Of a DNA stretch of 64,000 nt, positions 9,001 through 24,500 are shown one piece after another (the stretch's first letter is position 1; every line of letters starts with the position of its first letter). A model generated the notes under the pieces. The model was not told where the DNA came from and ran no database searches. It was given only the letters and a program-made list of their open reading frames with translations. The translations under genes and the position numbers were made by a program. The stretch comes from Nereocystis luetkeana (Eukaryota > Sar > Phaeophyceae > Laminariales > Laminariaceae). The stretch lies in NCBI GenBank assembly GCA_031213475.1, contig JARUPZ010000010.1, forward strand, positions 6,116,776 to 6,180,775. The letters run 5' to 3'.

Positions 9001-12000
9001 ACCTCACAGCAGCATGCCTTTGGCAGCTCTGCTAGTCTCGACACGGGGGGCACGGTGGGTTGGCACAGCGAACGCGAAGCGAAAGATGTACACCTAAGCA
9101 GCACCCTGGAGGAGCCTTCACGCCCAAACACAAATCAATACCTACCTGGACAAAGCATAGAAAACGCCCTACGCGTATTCTACATACAACGCCCTACATA
9201 CAACCAACTGCTACGACTAAGGAAACCGCGGAGACCTACATTTTTTACATGGGAGCGAGCGAACATTTCGTCAATGCTAATTAGTGTTGCCCATACAGAA
9301 AGCTGTTTTTGAGCTTTCTGCAAGTCAAATGGGTTAACAGTCCGTCAATGCGATTACTAAAAAACATTGTTTTGCCCCGTTGTTTTTCAAGGCCAAGGTC
9401 GAACGGGTCTAGAGGCGTGCGCAAGGATCGGGACTTGGGTTGGGCTAACGGCATTTTCGTTTACGATACCGCTTCGAAAAATCTAGAGAAGACAAACAAA
9501 AAACTACCAGGTACTAGGTAAAACAAAAAACAAACAAAAAGGGAACACCATTTGACAACAATCAATCATGAAATCAGACTAGAATACAGTACGACCACCT
9601 CAAAAAGCCATTTTTACACCCAACGAAAAAAAACAGAGGCTGTACACAAATCACCACTTCCACCATCGATACCGAGACACTCACTACCGGGCACCACCAC
9701 CACCACCCTAAAAAAAAAAAAAAAAAAAAAAGGCGGCTATATTGCCCCTCCTATACCCCCTCTCCTCAAGGAAACCTCCCCCAAAACACCCTTCTCCGAA
9801 ATACAGGAACCAACCACTTCACTACTTACTGGTGTTTTCGATGCTTGCCCCTACAGTGTATCGACGTGTGAATATAGTGAAGGCGGCCCACATGACCTAA
9901 ACCGTACCACGACCGCACACCCCCTCCATCCGCTCGCACCTCGCAGCAGCATGCCTTTGGCATAGCTCTGCTAGTCTCGACACGGGGGGCACGGTGGAAG
10001 CACAGCGCAGGCGAAAGCACTACACAGATGCACATCTAAGCGACATCACGACAACTGTACCCCCACCGCGCACCCCCTCCATCCGCTCGCACCTCACAGC
10101 AGCATGCCTTTGGCAGCTCTGCTAGTCTCGACACGGGGGGCACGGTGGGTTGGCACAGCGAACGCGAAGCGAAAGATGTACACCTAAGCAGCACCCTGGA
10201 GGAGCCTTCACGCCCAAACACAAATCAATACCTACCTGGACAAAGCATAGAAAACGCCCTACGCGTATTCTACATACAACGCCCTACATACAACCAACTG
10301 CTACGACTAAGGAAACCGCGGAGACCTACATTTTTTACATGGGAGCGAGCGAACATTTCGTCAATGCTAATTAGTGTTGCCCATACAGAAAGCTGTTTTT
10401 GAGCTTTCTGCAAGTCAAATGGGTTAACAGTCCGTCAATGCGATTACTAAAAAACATTGTTTTGCCCCGTTGTTTTTCAAGGCCAAGGTCGAACGGGTCT
10501 AGAGGCGTGCGCAAGGATCGGGACTTGGGTTGGGCTAACGGCATTTTCGTTTACGATACCGCTTCGAAAAATCTAGAGAAGACAAACAAAAAACTACCAG
10601 GTACTAGGTAAAACAAAAAACAAACAAAAAGGGAACACCATTTGACAACAATCAATCATGAAATCAGACTAGAATACAGTACGACCACCTCAAAAAGCCA
10701 TTTTTACACCCAACGAAAAAAAACAGAGGCTGTACACAAATCACCACTTCCACCATCGATACCGAGACACTCACTACCGGGCACCACCACCACCACCCTA
10801 AAAAAAAAAAAAAAAAAAAAGGCGGCTATATTGCCCCTCCTATACCCCCTCTCCTCAAGGAAACCTCCCCCAAAACACCCTTCTCCGAAATACAGGAACC
10901 AACCACTTCACTACTTACTGGTGTTTTCGATGCTTGCCCCTACAGTGTATCGACGTGTGAATATAGTGAAGGCGGCCCACATGACCTAAACCGTACCACG
11001 ACCGCACACCCCCTCCATCCGCTCGCACCTCGCAGCAGCATGCCTTTGGCATAGCTCTGCTAGTCTCGACACGGGGGGCACGGTGGAAGCACAGCGCAGG
11101 CGAAAGCACTACACAGATGCACATCTAAGCGACATCACGACAACTGTACCCCCACCGCGCACCCCCTCCATCCGCTCGCACCTCACAGCAGCATGCCTTT
11201 GGCAGCTCTGCTAGTCTCGACACGGGGGGCACGGTGGGTTGGCACAGCGAACGCGAAGCGAAAGATGTACACCTAAGCAGCACCCTGGAGGAGCCTTCAC
11301 GCCCAAACACAAATCAATACCTACCTGGACAAAGCATAGAAAACGCCCTACGCGTATTCTACATACAACGCCCTACATACAACCAACTGCTACGACTAAG
11401 GAAACCGCGGAGACCTACATTTTTTACATGGGAGCGAGCGAACATTTCGTCAATGCTAATTAGTGTTGCCCATACAGAAAGCTGTTTTTGAGCTTTCTGC
11501 AAGTCAAATGGGTTAACAGTCCGTCAATGCGATTACTAAAAAACATTGTTTTGCCCCGTTGTTTTTCAAGGCCAAGGTCGAACGGGTCTAGAGGCGTGCG
11601 CAAGGATCGGGACTTGGGTTGGGCTAACGGCATTTTCGTTTACGATACCGCTTCGAAAAATCTAGAGAAGACAAACAAAAAACTACCAGGTACTAGGTAA
11701 AACAAAAAACAAACAAAAAGGGAACACCATTTGACAACAATCAATCATGAAATCAGACTAGAATACAGTACGACCACCTCAAAAAGCCATTTTTACACCC
11801 AACGAAAAAAAACAGAGGCTGTACACAAATCACCACTTCCACCATCGATACCGAGACACTCACTACCGGGCACCACCACCACCACCCTAAAAAAAAAAAA
11901 AAAAAAAAAAGGCGGCTATATTGCCCCTCCTATACCCCCTCTCCTCAAGGAAACCTCCCCCAAAACACCCTTCTCCGAAATACAGGAACCAACCACTTCA

Positions 12001-15000
12001 CTACTTACTGGTGTTTTCGATGCTTGCCCCTACAGTGTATCGACGTGTGAATATAGTGAAGGCGGCCCACATGACCTAAACCGTACCACGACCGCACACC
12101 CCCTCCATCCGCTCGCACCTCGCAGCAGCATGCCTTTGGCATAGCTCTGCTAGTCTCGACACGGGGGGCACGGTGGAAGCACAGCGCAGGCGAAAGCACT
12201 ACACAGATGCACATCTAAGCGACATCACGACAACTGTACCCCCACCGCGCACCCCCTCCATCCGCTCGCACCTCACAGCAGCATGCCTTTGGCAGCTCTG
12301 CTAGTCTCGACACGGGGGGCACGGTGGGTTGGCACAGCGAACGCGAAGCGAAAGATGTACACCTAAGCAGCACCCTGGAGGAGCCTTCACGCCCAAACAC
12401 AAATCAATACCTACCTGGACAAAGCATAGAAAACGCCCTACGCGTATTCTACATACAACGCCCTACATACAACCAACTGCTACGACTAAGGAAACCGCGG
12501 AGACCTACATTTTTTACATGGGAGCGAGCGAACATTTCGTCAATGCTAATTAGTGTTGCCCATACAGAAAGCTGTTTTTGAGCTTTCTGCAAGTCAAATG
12601 GGTTAACAGTCCGTCAATGCGATTACTAAAAAACATTGTTTTGCCCCGTTGTTTTTCAAGGCCAAGGTCGAACGGGTCTAGAGGCGTGCGCAAGGATCGG
12701 GACTTGGGTTGGGCTAACGGCATTTTCGTTTACGATACCGCTTCGAAAAATCTAGAGAAGACAAACAAAAAACTACCAGGTACTAGGTAAAACAAAAAAC
12801 AAACAAAAAGGGAACACCATTTGACAACAATCAATCATGAAATCAGACTAGAATACAGTACGACCACCTCAAAAAGCCATTTTTACACCCAACGAAAAAA
12901 AACAGAGGCTGTACACAAATCACCACTTCCACCATCGATACCGAGACACTCACTACCGGGCACCACCACCACCACCCTAAAAAAAAAAAAAAAAAAAAAA
13001 GGCGGCTATATTGCCCCTCCTATACCCCCTCTCCTCAAGGAAACCTCCCCCAAAACACCCTTCTCCGAAATACAGGAACCAACCACTTCACTACTTACTG
13101 GTGTTTTCGATGCTTGCCCCTACAGTGTATCGACGTGTGAATATAGTGAAGGCGGCCCACATGACCTAAACCGTACCACGACCGCACACCCCCTCCATCC
13201 GCTCGCACCTCGCAGCAGCATGCCTTTGGCATAGCTCTGCTAGTCTCGACACGGGGGGCACGGTGGAAGCACAGCGCAGGCGAAAGCACTACACAGATGC
13301 ACATCTAAGCGACATCACGACAACTGTACCCCCACCGCGCACCCCCTCCATCCGCTCGCACCTCACAGCAGCATGCCTTTGGCAGCTCTGCTAGTCTCGA
13401 CACGGGGGGCACGGTGGGTTGGCACAGCGAACGCGAAGCGAAAGATGTACACCTAAGCAGCACCCTGGAGGAGCCTTCACGCCCAAACACAAATCAATAC
13501 CTACCTGGACAAAGCATAGAAAACGCCCTACGCGTATTCTACATACAACGCCCTACATACAACCAACTGCTACGACTAAGGAAACCGCGGAGACCTACAT
13601 TTTTTACATGGGAGCGAGCGAACATTTCGTCAATGCTAATTAGTGTTGCCCATACAGAAAGCTGTTTTTGAGCTTTCTGCAAGTCAAATGGGTTAACAGT
13701 CCGTCAATGCGATTACTAAAAAACATTGTTTTGCCCCGTTGTTTTTCAAGGCCAAGGTCGAACGGGTCTAGAGGCGTGCGCAAGGATCGGGACTTGGGTT
13801 GGGCTAACGGCATTTTCGTTTACGATACCGCTTCGAAAAATCTAGAGAAGACAAACAAAAAACTACCAGGTACTAGGTAAAACAAAAAACAAACAAAAAG
13901 GGAACACCATTTGACAACAATCAATCATGAAATCAGACTAGAATACAGTACGACCACCTCAAAAAGCCATTTTTACACCCAACGAAAAAAAACAGAGGCT
14001 GTACACAAATCACCACTTCCACCATCGATACCGAGACACTCACTACCGGGCACCACCACCACCACCCTAAAAAAAAAAAAAAAAAAAAAAGGCGGCTATA
14101 TTGCCCCTCCTATACCCCCTCTCCTCAAGGAAACCTCCCCCAAAACACCCTTCTCCGAAATACAGGAACCAACCACTTCACTACTTACTGGTGTTTTCGA
14201 TGCTTGCCCCTACAGTGTATCGACGTGTGAATATAGTGAAGGCGGCCCACATGACCTAAACCGTACCACGACCGCACACCCCCTCCATCCGCTCGCACCT
14301 CGCAGCAGCATGCCTTTGGCATAGCTCTGCTAGTCTCGACACGGGGGGCACGGTGGAAGCACAGCGCAGGCGAAAGCACTACACAGATGCACATCTAAGC
14401 GACATCACGACAACTGTACCCCCACCGCGCACCCCCTCCATCCGCTCGCACCTCACAGCAGCATGCCTTTGGCAGCTCTGCTAGTCTCGACACGGGGGGC
14501 ACGGTGGGTTGGCACAGCGAACGCGAAGCGAAAGATGTACACCTAAGCAGCACCCTGGAGGAGCCTTCACGCCCAAACACAAATCAATACCTACCTGGAC
14601 AAAGCATAGAAAACGCCCTACGCGTATTCTACATACAACGCCCTACATACAACCAACTGCTACGACTAAGGAAACCGCGGAGACCTACATTTTTTACATG
14701 GGAGCGAGCGAACATTTCGTCAATGCTAATTAGTGTTGCCCATACAGAAAGCTGTTTTTGAGCTTTCTGCAAGTCAAATGGGTTAACAGTCCGTCAATGC
14801 GATTACTAAAAAACATTGTTTTGCCCCGTTGTTTTTCAAGGCCAAGGTCGAACGGGTCTAGAGGCGTGCGCAAGGATCGGGACTTGGGTTGGGCTAACGG
14901 CATTTTCGTTTACGATACCGCTTCGAAAAATCTAGAGAAGACAAACAAAAAACTACCAGGTACTAGGTAAAACAAAAAACAAACAAAAAGGGAACACCAT

Positions 15001-16644
15001 TTGACAACAATCAATCATGAAATCAGACTAGAATACAGTACGACCACCTCAAAAAGCCATTTTTACACCCAACGAAAAAAAACAGAGGCTGTACACAAAT
15101 CACCACTTCCACCATCGATACCGAGACACTCACTACCGGGCACCACCACCACCACCCTAAAAAAAAAAAAAAAAAAAAAGGCGGCTATATTGCCCCTCCT
15201 ATACCCCCTCTCCTCAAGGAAACCTCCCCCAAAACACCCTTCTCCGAAATACAGGAACCAACCACTTCACTACTTACTGGTGTTTTCGATGCTTGCCCCT
15301 ACAGTGTATCGACGTGTGAATATAGTGAAGGCGGCCCACATGACCTAAACCGTACCACGACCGCACACCCCCTCCATCCGCTCGCACCTCGCAGCAGCAT
15401 GCCTTTGGCATAGCTCTGCTAGTCTCGACACGGGGGGCACGGTGGAAGCACAGCGCAGGCGAAAGCACTACACAGATGCACATCTAAGCGACATCACGAC
15501 AACTGTACCCCCACCGCGCACCCCCTCCATCCGCTCGCACCTCACAGCAGCATGCCTTTGGCAGCTCTGCTAGTCTCGACACGGGGGGCACGGTGGGTTG
15601 GCACAGCGAACGCGAAGCGAAAGATGTACACCTAAGCAGCACCCTGGAGGAGCCTTCACGCCCAAACACAAATCAATACCTACCTGGACAAAGCATAGAA
15701 AACGCCCTACGCGTATTCTACATACAACGCCCTACATACAACCAACTGCTACGACTAAGGAAACCGCGGAGACCTACATTTTTTACATGGGAGCGAGCGA
15801 ACATTTCGTCAATGCTAATTAGTGTTGCCCATACAGAAAGCTGTTTTTGAGCTTTCTGCAAGTCAAATGGGTTAACAGTCCGTCAATGCGATTACTAAAA
15901 AACATTGTTTTGCCCCGTTGTTTTTCAAGGCCAAGGTCGAACGGGTCTAGAGGCGTGCGCAAGGATCGGGACTTGGGTTGGGCTAACGGCATTTTCGTTT
16001 ACGATACCGCTTCGAAAAATCTAGAGAAGACAAACAAAAAACTACCAGGTACTAGGTAAAACAAAAAACAAACAAAAAGGGAACACCATTTGACAACAAT
16101 CAATCATGAAATCAGACTAGAATACAGTACGACCACCTCAAAAAGCCATTTTTACACCCAACGAAAAAAAACAGAGGCTGTACACAAATCACCACTTCCA
16201 CCATCGATACCGAGACACTCACTACCGGGCACCACCACCACCACCCTAAAAAAAAAAAAAAAAAAAAAGGCGGCTATATTGCCCCTCCTATACCCCCTCT
16301 CCTCAAGGAAACCTCCCCCAAAACACCCTTCTCCGAAATACAGGAACCAACCACTTCACTACTTACTGGTGTTTTCGATGCTTGCCCCTACAGTGTATCG
16401 ACGTGTGAATATAGTGAAGGCGGCCCACATGACCTAAACCGTACCACGACCGCACACCCCCTCCATCCGCTCGCACCTCGCAGCAGCATGCCTTTGGCAT
16501 AGCTCTGCTAGTCTCGACACGGGGGGCACGGTGGAAGCACAGCGCAGGCGAAAGCACTACACAGATGCACATCTAAGCGACATCACGACAACTGTACCCC
16601 CACCGCGCACCCCCTCCATCCGCTCGCACCTCACAGCAGCATGC

Positions 16645-16645
16645 T
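16645..16645. other. Unit 16 substitution (C to T)
   Basis: ATGCCTTTGG reads ATGCTTTTGG here (unit position 302), within internal-duplication copy b. Copy a of the same unit keeps ATGCCTTTGG, so the change was not transferred between the two modules. Confidence 0.9.
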
Positions 16646-18521
16646 TTTGGCAGCTCTGCTAGTCTCGACACGGGGGGCACGGTGGGTTGGCACAGCGAAC
16701 GCGAAGCGAAAGATGTACACCTAAGCAGCACCCTGGAGGAGCCTTCACGCCCAAACACAAATCAATACCTACCTGGACAAAGCATAGAAAACGCCCTACG
16801 CGTATTCTACATACAACGCCCTACATACAACCAACTGCTACGACTAAGGAAACCGCGGAGACCTACATTTTTTACATGGGAGCGAGCGAACATTTCGTCA
16901 ATGCTAATTAGTGTTGCCCATACAGAAAGCTGTTTTTGAGCTTTCTGCAAGTCAAATGGGTTAACAGTCCGTCAATGCGATTACTAAAAAACATTGTTTT
17001 GCCCCGTTGTTTTTCAAGGCCAAGGTCGAACGGGTCTAGAGGCGTGCGCAAGGATCGGGACTTGGGTTGGGCTAACGGCATTTTCGTTTACGATACCGCT
17101 TCGAAAAATCTAGAGAAGACAAACAAAAAACTACCAGGTACTAGGTAAAACAAAAAACAAACAAAAAGGGAACACCATTTGACAACAATCAATCATGAAA
17201 TCAGACTAGAATACAGTACGACCACCTCAAAAAGCCATTTTTACACCCAACGAAAAAAAACAGAGGCTGTACACAAATCACCACTTCCACCATCGATACC
17301 GAGACACTCACTACCGGGCACCACCACCACCACCCTAAAAAAAAAAAAAAAAAAAAGGCGGCTATATTGCCCCTCCTATACCCCCTCTCCTCAAGGAAAC
17401 CTCCCCCAAAACACCCTTCTCCGAAATACAGGAACCAACCACTTCACTACTTACTGGTGTTTTCGATGCTTGCCCCTACAGTGTATCGACGTGTGAATAT
17501 AGTGAAGGCGGCCCACATGACCTAAACCGTACCACGACCGCACACCCCCTCCATCCGCTCGCACCTCGCAGCAGCATGCCTTTGGCATAGCTCTGCTAGT
17601 CTCGACACGGGGGGCACGGTGGAAGCACAGCGCAGGCGAAAGCACTACACAGATGCACATCTAAGCGACATCACGACAACTGTACCCCCACCGCGCACCC
17701 CCTCCATCCGCTCGCACCTCACAGCAGCATGCCTTTGGCAGCTCTGCTAGTCTCGACACGGGGGGCACGGTGGGTTGGCACAGCGAACGCGAAGCGAAAG
17801 ATGTACACCTAAGCAGCACCCTGGAGGAGCCTTCACGCCCAAACACAAATCAATACCTACCTGGACAAAGCATAGAAAACGCCCTACGCGTATTCTACAT
17901 ACAACGCCCTACATACAACCAACTGCTACGACTAAGGAAACCGCGGAGACCTACATTTTTTACATGGGAGCGAGCGAACATTTCGTCAATGCTAATTAGT
18001 GTTGCCCATACAGAAAGCTGTTTTTGAGCTTTCTGCAAGTCAAATGGGTTAACAGTCCGTCAATGCGATTACTAAAAAACATTGTTTTGCCCCGTTGTTT
18101 TTCAAGGCCAAGGTCGAACGGGTCTAGAGGCGTGCGCAAGGATCGGGACTTGGGTTGGGCTAACGGCATTTTCGTTTACGATACCGCTTCGAAAAATCTA
18201 GAGAAGACAAACAAAAAACTACCAGGTACTAGGTAAAACAAAAAACAAACAAAAAGGGAACACCATTTGACAACAATCAATCATGAAATCAGACTAGAAT
18301 ACAGTACGACCACCTCAAAAAGCCATTTTTACACCCAACGAAAAAAAACAGAGGCTGTACACAAATCACCACTTCCACCATCGATACCGAGACACTCACT
18401 ACCGGGCACCACCACCACCACCCTAAAGAAAAAAAAAAAAAAAAAAGGCGGCTATATTGCCCCTCCTATACCCCCTCTCCTCAAGGAAACCTCCCCCAAA
18501 ACACCCTTCTCCGAAATACAG

Positions 18522-21500
18522 GAACCAACCACTTCACTACTTACTGGTGTTTTCGATGCTTGCCCCTACAGTGTATCGACGTGTGAATATAGTGAAGGCG
18601 GCCCACATGACCTAAACCGTACCACGACCGCACACCCCCTCCATCCGCTCGCACCTCGCAGCAGCATGCCTTTGGCATAGCTCTGCTAGTCTCGACACGG
18701 GGGGCACGGTGGAAGCACAGCGCAGGCGAAAGCACTACACAGATGCACATCTAAGCGACATCACGACAACTGTACCCCCACCGCGCACCCCCTCCATCCG
18801 CTCGCACCTCACAGCAGCATGCCTTTGGCAGCTCTGCTAGTCTCGACACGGGGGGCACGGTGGGTTGGCACAGCGAACGCGAAGCGAAAGATGTACACCT
18901 AAGCAGCACCCTGGAGGAGCCTTCACGCCCAAACACAAATCAATACCTACCTGGACAAAGCATAGAAAACGCCCTACGCGTATTCTACATACAACGCCCT
19001 ACATACAACCAACTGCTACGACTAAGGAAACCGCGGAGACCTACATTTTTTACATGGGAGCGAGCGAACATTTCGTCAATGCTAATTAGTGTTGCCCATA
19101 CAGAAAGCTGTTTTTGAGCTTTCTGCAAGTCAAATGGGTTAACAGTCCGTCAATGCGATTACTAAAAAACATTGTTTTGCCCCGTTGTTTTTCAAGGCCA
19201 AGGTCGAACGGGTCTAGAGGCGTGCGCAAGGATCGGGACTTGGGTTGGGCTAACGGCATTTTCGTTTACGATACCGCTTCGAAAAATCTAGAGAAGACAA
19301 ACAAAAAACTACCAGGTACTAGGTAAAACAAAAAACAAACAAAAAGGGAACACCATTTGACAACAATCAATCATGAAATCAGACTAGAATACAGTACGAC
19401 CACCTCAAAAAGCCATTTTTACACCCAACGAAAAAAAACAGAGGCTGTACACAAATCACCACTTCCACCATCGATACCGAGACACTCACTACCGGGCACC
19501 ACCACCACCACCCTAAAAAAAAAAAAAAAAAAAAGGCGGCTATATTGCCCCTCCTATACCCCCTCTCCTCAAGGAAACCTCCCCCAAAACACCCTTCTCC
19601 GAAATACAGGAACCAACCACTTCACTACTTACTGGTGTTTTCGATGCTTGCCCCTACAGTGTATCGACGTGTGAATATAGTGAAGGCGGCCCACATGACC
19701 TAAACCGTACCACGACCGCACACCCCCTCCATCCGCTCGCACCTCGCAGCAGCATGCCTTTGGCATAGCTCTGCTAGTCTCGACACGGGGGGCACGGTGG
19801 AAGCACAGCGCAGGCGAAAGCACTACACAGATGCACATCTAAGCGACATCACGACAACTGTACCCCCACCGCGCACCCCCTCCATCCGCTCGCACCTCAC
19901 AGCAGCATGCCTTTGGCAGCTCTGCTAGTCTCGACACGGGGGGCACGGTGGGTTGGCACAGCGAACGCGAAGCGAAAGATGTACACCTAAGCAGCACCCT
20001 GGAGGAGCCTTCACGCCCAAACACAAATCAATACCTACCTGGACAAAGCATAGAAAACGCCCTACGCGTATTCTACATACAACGCCCTACATACAACCAA
20101 CTGCTACGACTAAGGAAACCGCGGAGACCTACATTTTTTACATGGGAGCGAGCGAACATTTCGTCAATGCTAATTAGTGTTGCCCATACAGAAAGCTGTT
20201 TTTGAGCTTTCTGCAAGTCAAATGGGTTAACAGTCCGTCAATGCGATTACTAAAAAACATTGTTTTGCCCCGTTGTTTTTCAAGGCCAAGGTCGAACGGG
20301 TCTAGAGGCGTGCGCAAGGATCGGGACTTGGGTTGGGCTAACGGCATTTTCGTTTACGATACCGCTTCGAAAAATCTAGAGAAGACAAACAAAAAACTAC
20401 CAGGTACTAGGTAAAACAAAAAACAAACAAAAAGGGAACACCATTTGACAACAATCAATCATGAAATCAGACTAGAATACAGTACGACCACCTCAAAAAG
20501 CCATTTTTACACCCAACGAAAAAAAACAGAGGCTGTACACAAATCACCACTTCCACCATCGATACCGAGACACTCACTACCGGGCACCACCACCACCACC
20601 CTAAAAAAAAAAAAAAAAAAAAAGGCGGCTATATTGCCCCTCCTATACCCCCTCTCCTCAAGGAAACCTCCCCCAAAACACCCTTCTCCGAAATACAGGA
20701 ACCAACCACTTCACTACTTACTGGTGTTTTCGATGCTTGCCCCTACAGTGTATCGACGTGTGAATATAGTGAAGGCGGCCCACATGACCTAAACCGTACC
20801 ACGACCGCACACCCCCTCCATCCGCTCGCACCTCGCAGCAGCATGCCTTTGGCATAGCTCTGCTAGTCTCGACACGGGGGGCACGGTGGAAGCACAGCGC
20901 AGGCGAAAGCACTACACAGATGCACATCTAAGCGACATCACGACAACTGTACCCCCACCGCGCACCCCCTCCATCCGCTCGCACCTCACAGCAGCATGCC
21001 TTTGGCAGCTCTGCTAGTCTCGACACGGGGGGCACGGTGGGTTGGCACAGCGAACGCGAAGCGAAAGATGTACACCTAAGCAGCACCCTGGAGGAGCCTT
21101 CACGCCCAAACACAAATCAATACCTACCTGGACAAAGCATAGAAAACGCCCTACGCGTATTCTACATACAACGCCCTACATACAACCAACTGCTACGACT
21201 AAGGAAACCGCGGAGACCTACATTTTTTACATGGGAGCGAGCGAACATTTCGTCAATGCTAATTAGTGTTGCCCATACAGAAAGCTGTTTTTGAGCTTTC
21301 TGCAAGTCAAATGGGTTAACAGTCCGTCAATGCGATTACTAAAAAACATTGTTTTGCCCCGTTGTTTTTCAAGGCCAAGGTCGAACGGGTCTAGAGGCGT
21401 GCGCAAGGATCGGGACTTGGGTTGGGCTAACGGCATTTTCGTTTACGATACCGCTTCGAAAAATCTAGAGAAGACAAACAAAAAACTACCAGGTACTAGG

Positions 21501-24500
21501 TAAAACAAAAAACAAACAAAAAGGGAACACCATTTGACAACAATCAATCATGAAATCAGACTAGAATACAGTACGACCACCTCAAAAAGCCATTTTTACA
21601 CCCAACGAAAAAAAACAGAGGCTGTACACAAATCACCACTTCCACCATCGATACCGAGACACTCACTACCGGGCACCACCACCACCACCCTAAAAAAAAA
21701 AAAAAAAAAAAAGGCGGCTATATTGCCCCTCCTATACCCCCTCTCCTCAAGGAAACCTCCCCCAAAACACCCTTCTCCGAAATACAGGAACCAACCACTT
21801 CACTACTTACTGGTGTTTTCGATGCTTGCCCCTACAGTGTATCGACGTGTGAATATAGTGAAGGCGGCCCACATGACCTAAACCGTACCACGACCGCACA
21901 CCCCCTCCATCCGCTCGCACCTCGCAGCAGCATGCCTTTGGCATAGCTCTGCTAGTCTCGACACGGGGGGCACGGTGGAAGCACAGCGCAGGCGAAAGCA
22001 CTACACAGATGCACATCTAAGCGACATCACGACAACTGTACCCCCACCGCGCACCCCCTCCATCCGCTCGCACCTCACAGCAGCATGCCTTTGGCAGCTC
22101 TGCTAGTCTCGACACGGGGGGCACGGTGGGTTGGCACAGCGAACGCGAAGCGAAAGATGTACACCTAAGCAGCACCCTGGAGGAGCCTTCACGCCCAAAC
22201 ACAAATCAATACCTACCTGGACAAAGCATAGAAAACGCCCTACGCGTATTCTACATACAACGCCCTACATACAACCAACTGCTACGACTAAGGAAACCGC
22301 GGAGACCTACATTTTTTACATGGGAGCGAGCGAACATTTCGTCAATGCTAATTAGTGTTGCCCATACAGAAAGCTGTTTTTGAGCTTTCTGCAAGTCAAA
22401 TGGGTTAACAGTCCGTCAATGCGATTACTAAAAAACATTGTTTTGCCCCGTTGTTTTTCAAGGCCAAGGTCGAACGGGTCTAGAGGCGTGCGCAAGGATC
22501 GGGACTTGGGTTGGGCTAACGGCATTTTCGTTTACGATACCGCTTCGAAAAATCTAGAGAAGACAAACAAAAAACTACCAGGTACTAGGTAAAACAAAAA
22601 ACAAACAAAAAGGGAACACCATTTGACAACAATCAATCATGAAATCAGACTAGAATACAGTACGACCACCTCAAAAAGCCATTTTTACACCCAACGAAAA
22701 AAAACAGAGGCTGTACACAAATCACCACTTCCACCATCGATACCGAGACACTCACTACCGGGCACCACCACCACCACCCTAAAAAAAAAAAAAAAAAAAA
22801 AGGCGGCTATATTGCCCCTCCTATACCCCCTCTCCTCAAGGAAACCTCCCCCAAAACACCCTTCTCCGAAATACAGGAACCAACCACTTCACTACTTACT
22901 GGTGTTTTCGATGCTTGCCCCTACAGTGTATCGACGTGTGAATATAGTGAAGGCGGCCCACATGACCTAAACCGTACCACGACCGCACACCCCCTCCATC
23001 CGCTCGCACCTCGCAGCAGCATGCCTTTGGCATAGCTCTGCTAGTCTCGACACGGGGGGCACGGTGGAAGCACAGCGCAGGCGAAAGCACTACACAGATG
23101 CACATCTAAGCGACATCACGACAACTGTACCCCCACCGCGCACCCCCTCCATCCGCTCGCACCTCACAGCAGCATGCCTTTGGCAGCTCTGCTAGTCTCG
23201 ACACGGGGGGCACGGTGGGTTGGCACAGCGAACGCGAAGCGAAAGATGTACACCTAAGCAGCACCCTGGAGGAGCCTTCACGCCCAAACACAAATCAATA
23301 CCTACCTGGACAAAGCATAGAAAACGCCCTACGCGTATTCTACATACAACGCCCTACATACAACCAACTGCTACGACTAAGGAAACCGCGGAGACCTACA
23401 TTTTTTACATGGGAGCGAGCGAACATTTCGTCAATGCTAATTAGTGTTGCCCATACAGAAAGCTGTTTTTGAGCTTTCTGCAAGTCAAATGGGTTAACAG
23501 TCCGTCAATGCGATTACTAAAAAACATTGTTTTGCCCCGTTGTTTTTCAAGGCCAAGGTCGAACGGGTCTAGAGGCGTGCGCAAGGATCGGGACTTGGGT
23601 TGGGCTAACGGCATTTTCGTTTACGATACCGCTTCGAAAAATCTAGAGAAGACAAACAAAAAACTACCAGGTACTAGGTAAAACAAAAAACAAACAAAAA
23701 GGGAACACCATTTGACAACAATCAATCATGAAATCAGACTAGAATACAGTACGACCACCTCAAAAAGCCATTTTTACACCCAACGAAAAAAAACAGAGGC
23801 TGTACACAAATCACCACTTCCACCATCGATACCGAGACACTCACTACCGGGCACCACCACCACCACCCTAAAAAAAAAAAAAAAAAAAAAGGCGGCTATA
23901 TTGCCCCTCCTATACCCCCTCTCCTCAAGGAAACCTCCCCCAAAACACCCTTCTCCGAAATACAGGAACCAACCACTTCACTACTTACTGGTGTTTTCGA
24001 TGCTTGCCCCTACAGTGTATCGACGTGTGAATATAGTGAAGGCGGCCCACATGACCTAAACCGTACCACGACCGCACACCCCCTCCATCCGCTCGCACCT
24101 CGCAGCAGCATGCCTTTGGCATAGCTCTGCTAGTCTCGACACGGGGGGCACGGTGGAAGCACAGCGCAGGCGAAAGCACTACACAGATGCACATCTAAGC
24201 GACATCACGACAACTGTACCCCCACCGCGCACCCCCTCCATCCGCTCGCACCTCACAGCAGCATGCCTTTGGCAGCTCTGCTAGTCTCGACACGGGGGGC
24301 ACGGTGGGTTGGCACAGCGAACGCGAAGCGAAAGATGTACACCTAAGCAGCACCCTGGAGGAGCCTTCACGCCCAAACACAAATCAATACCTACCTGGAC
24401 AAAGCATAGAAAACGCCCTACGCGTATTCTACATACAACGCCCTACATACAACCAACTGCTACGACTAAGGAAACCGCGGAGACCTACATTTTTTACATG

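Larger units (their letters stand above)
1..18521. repeat. Array block A, units 1-17: long and mixed poly(A)
   Basis: Ten of the seventeen units have 22-nt poly(A) tracts, five have 21 and two (3 and 16) have 20. All three G-interrupted tracts in the window are here (units 1, 3 and 17). Two of the three substitutions lie here: T to C at 3054 (unit 3) and C to T at 16645 (unit 16, inside internal-duplication copy b). No gene interrupts the block. Confidence 0.85.
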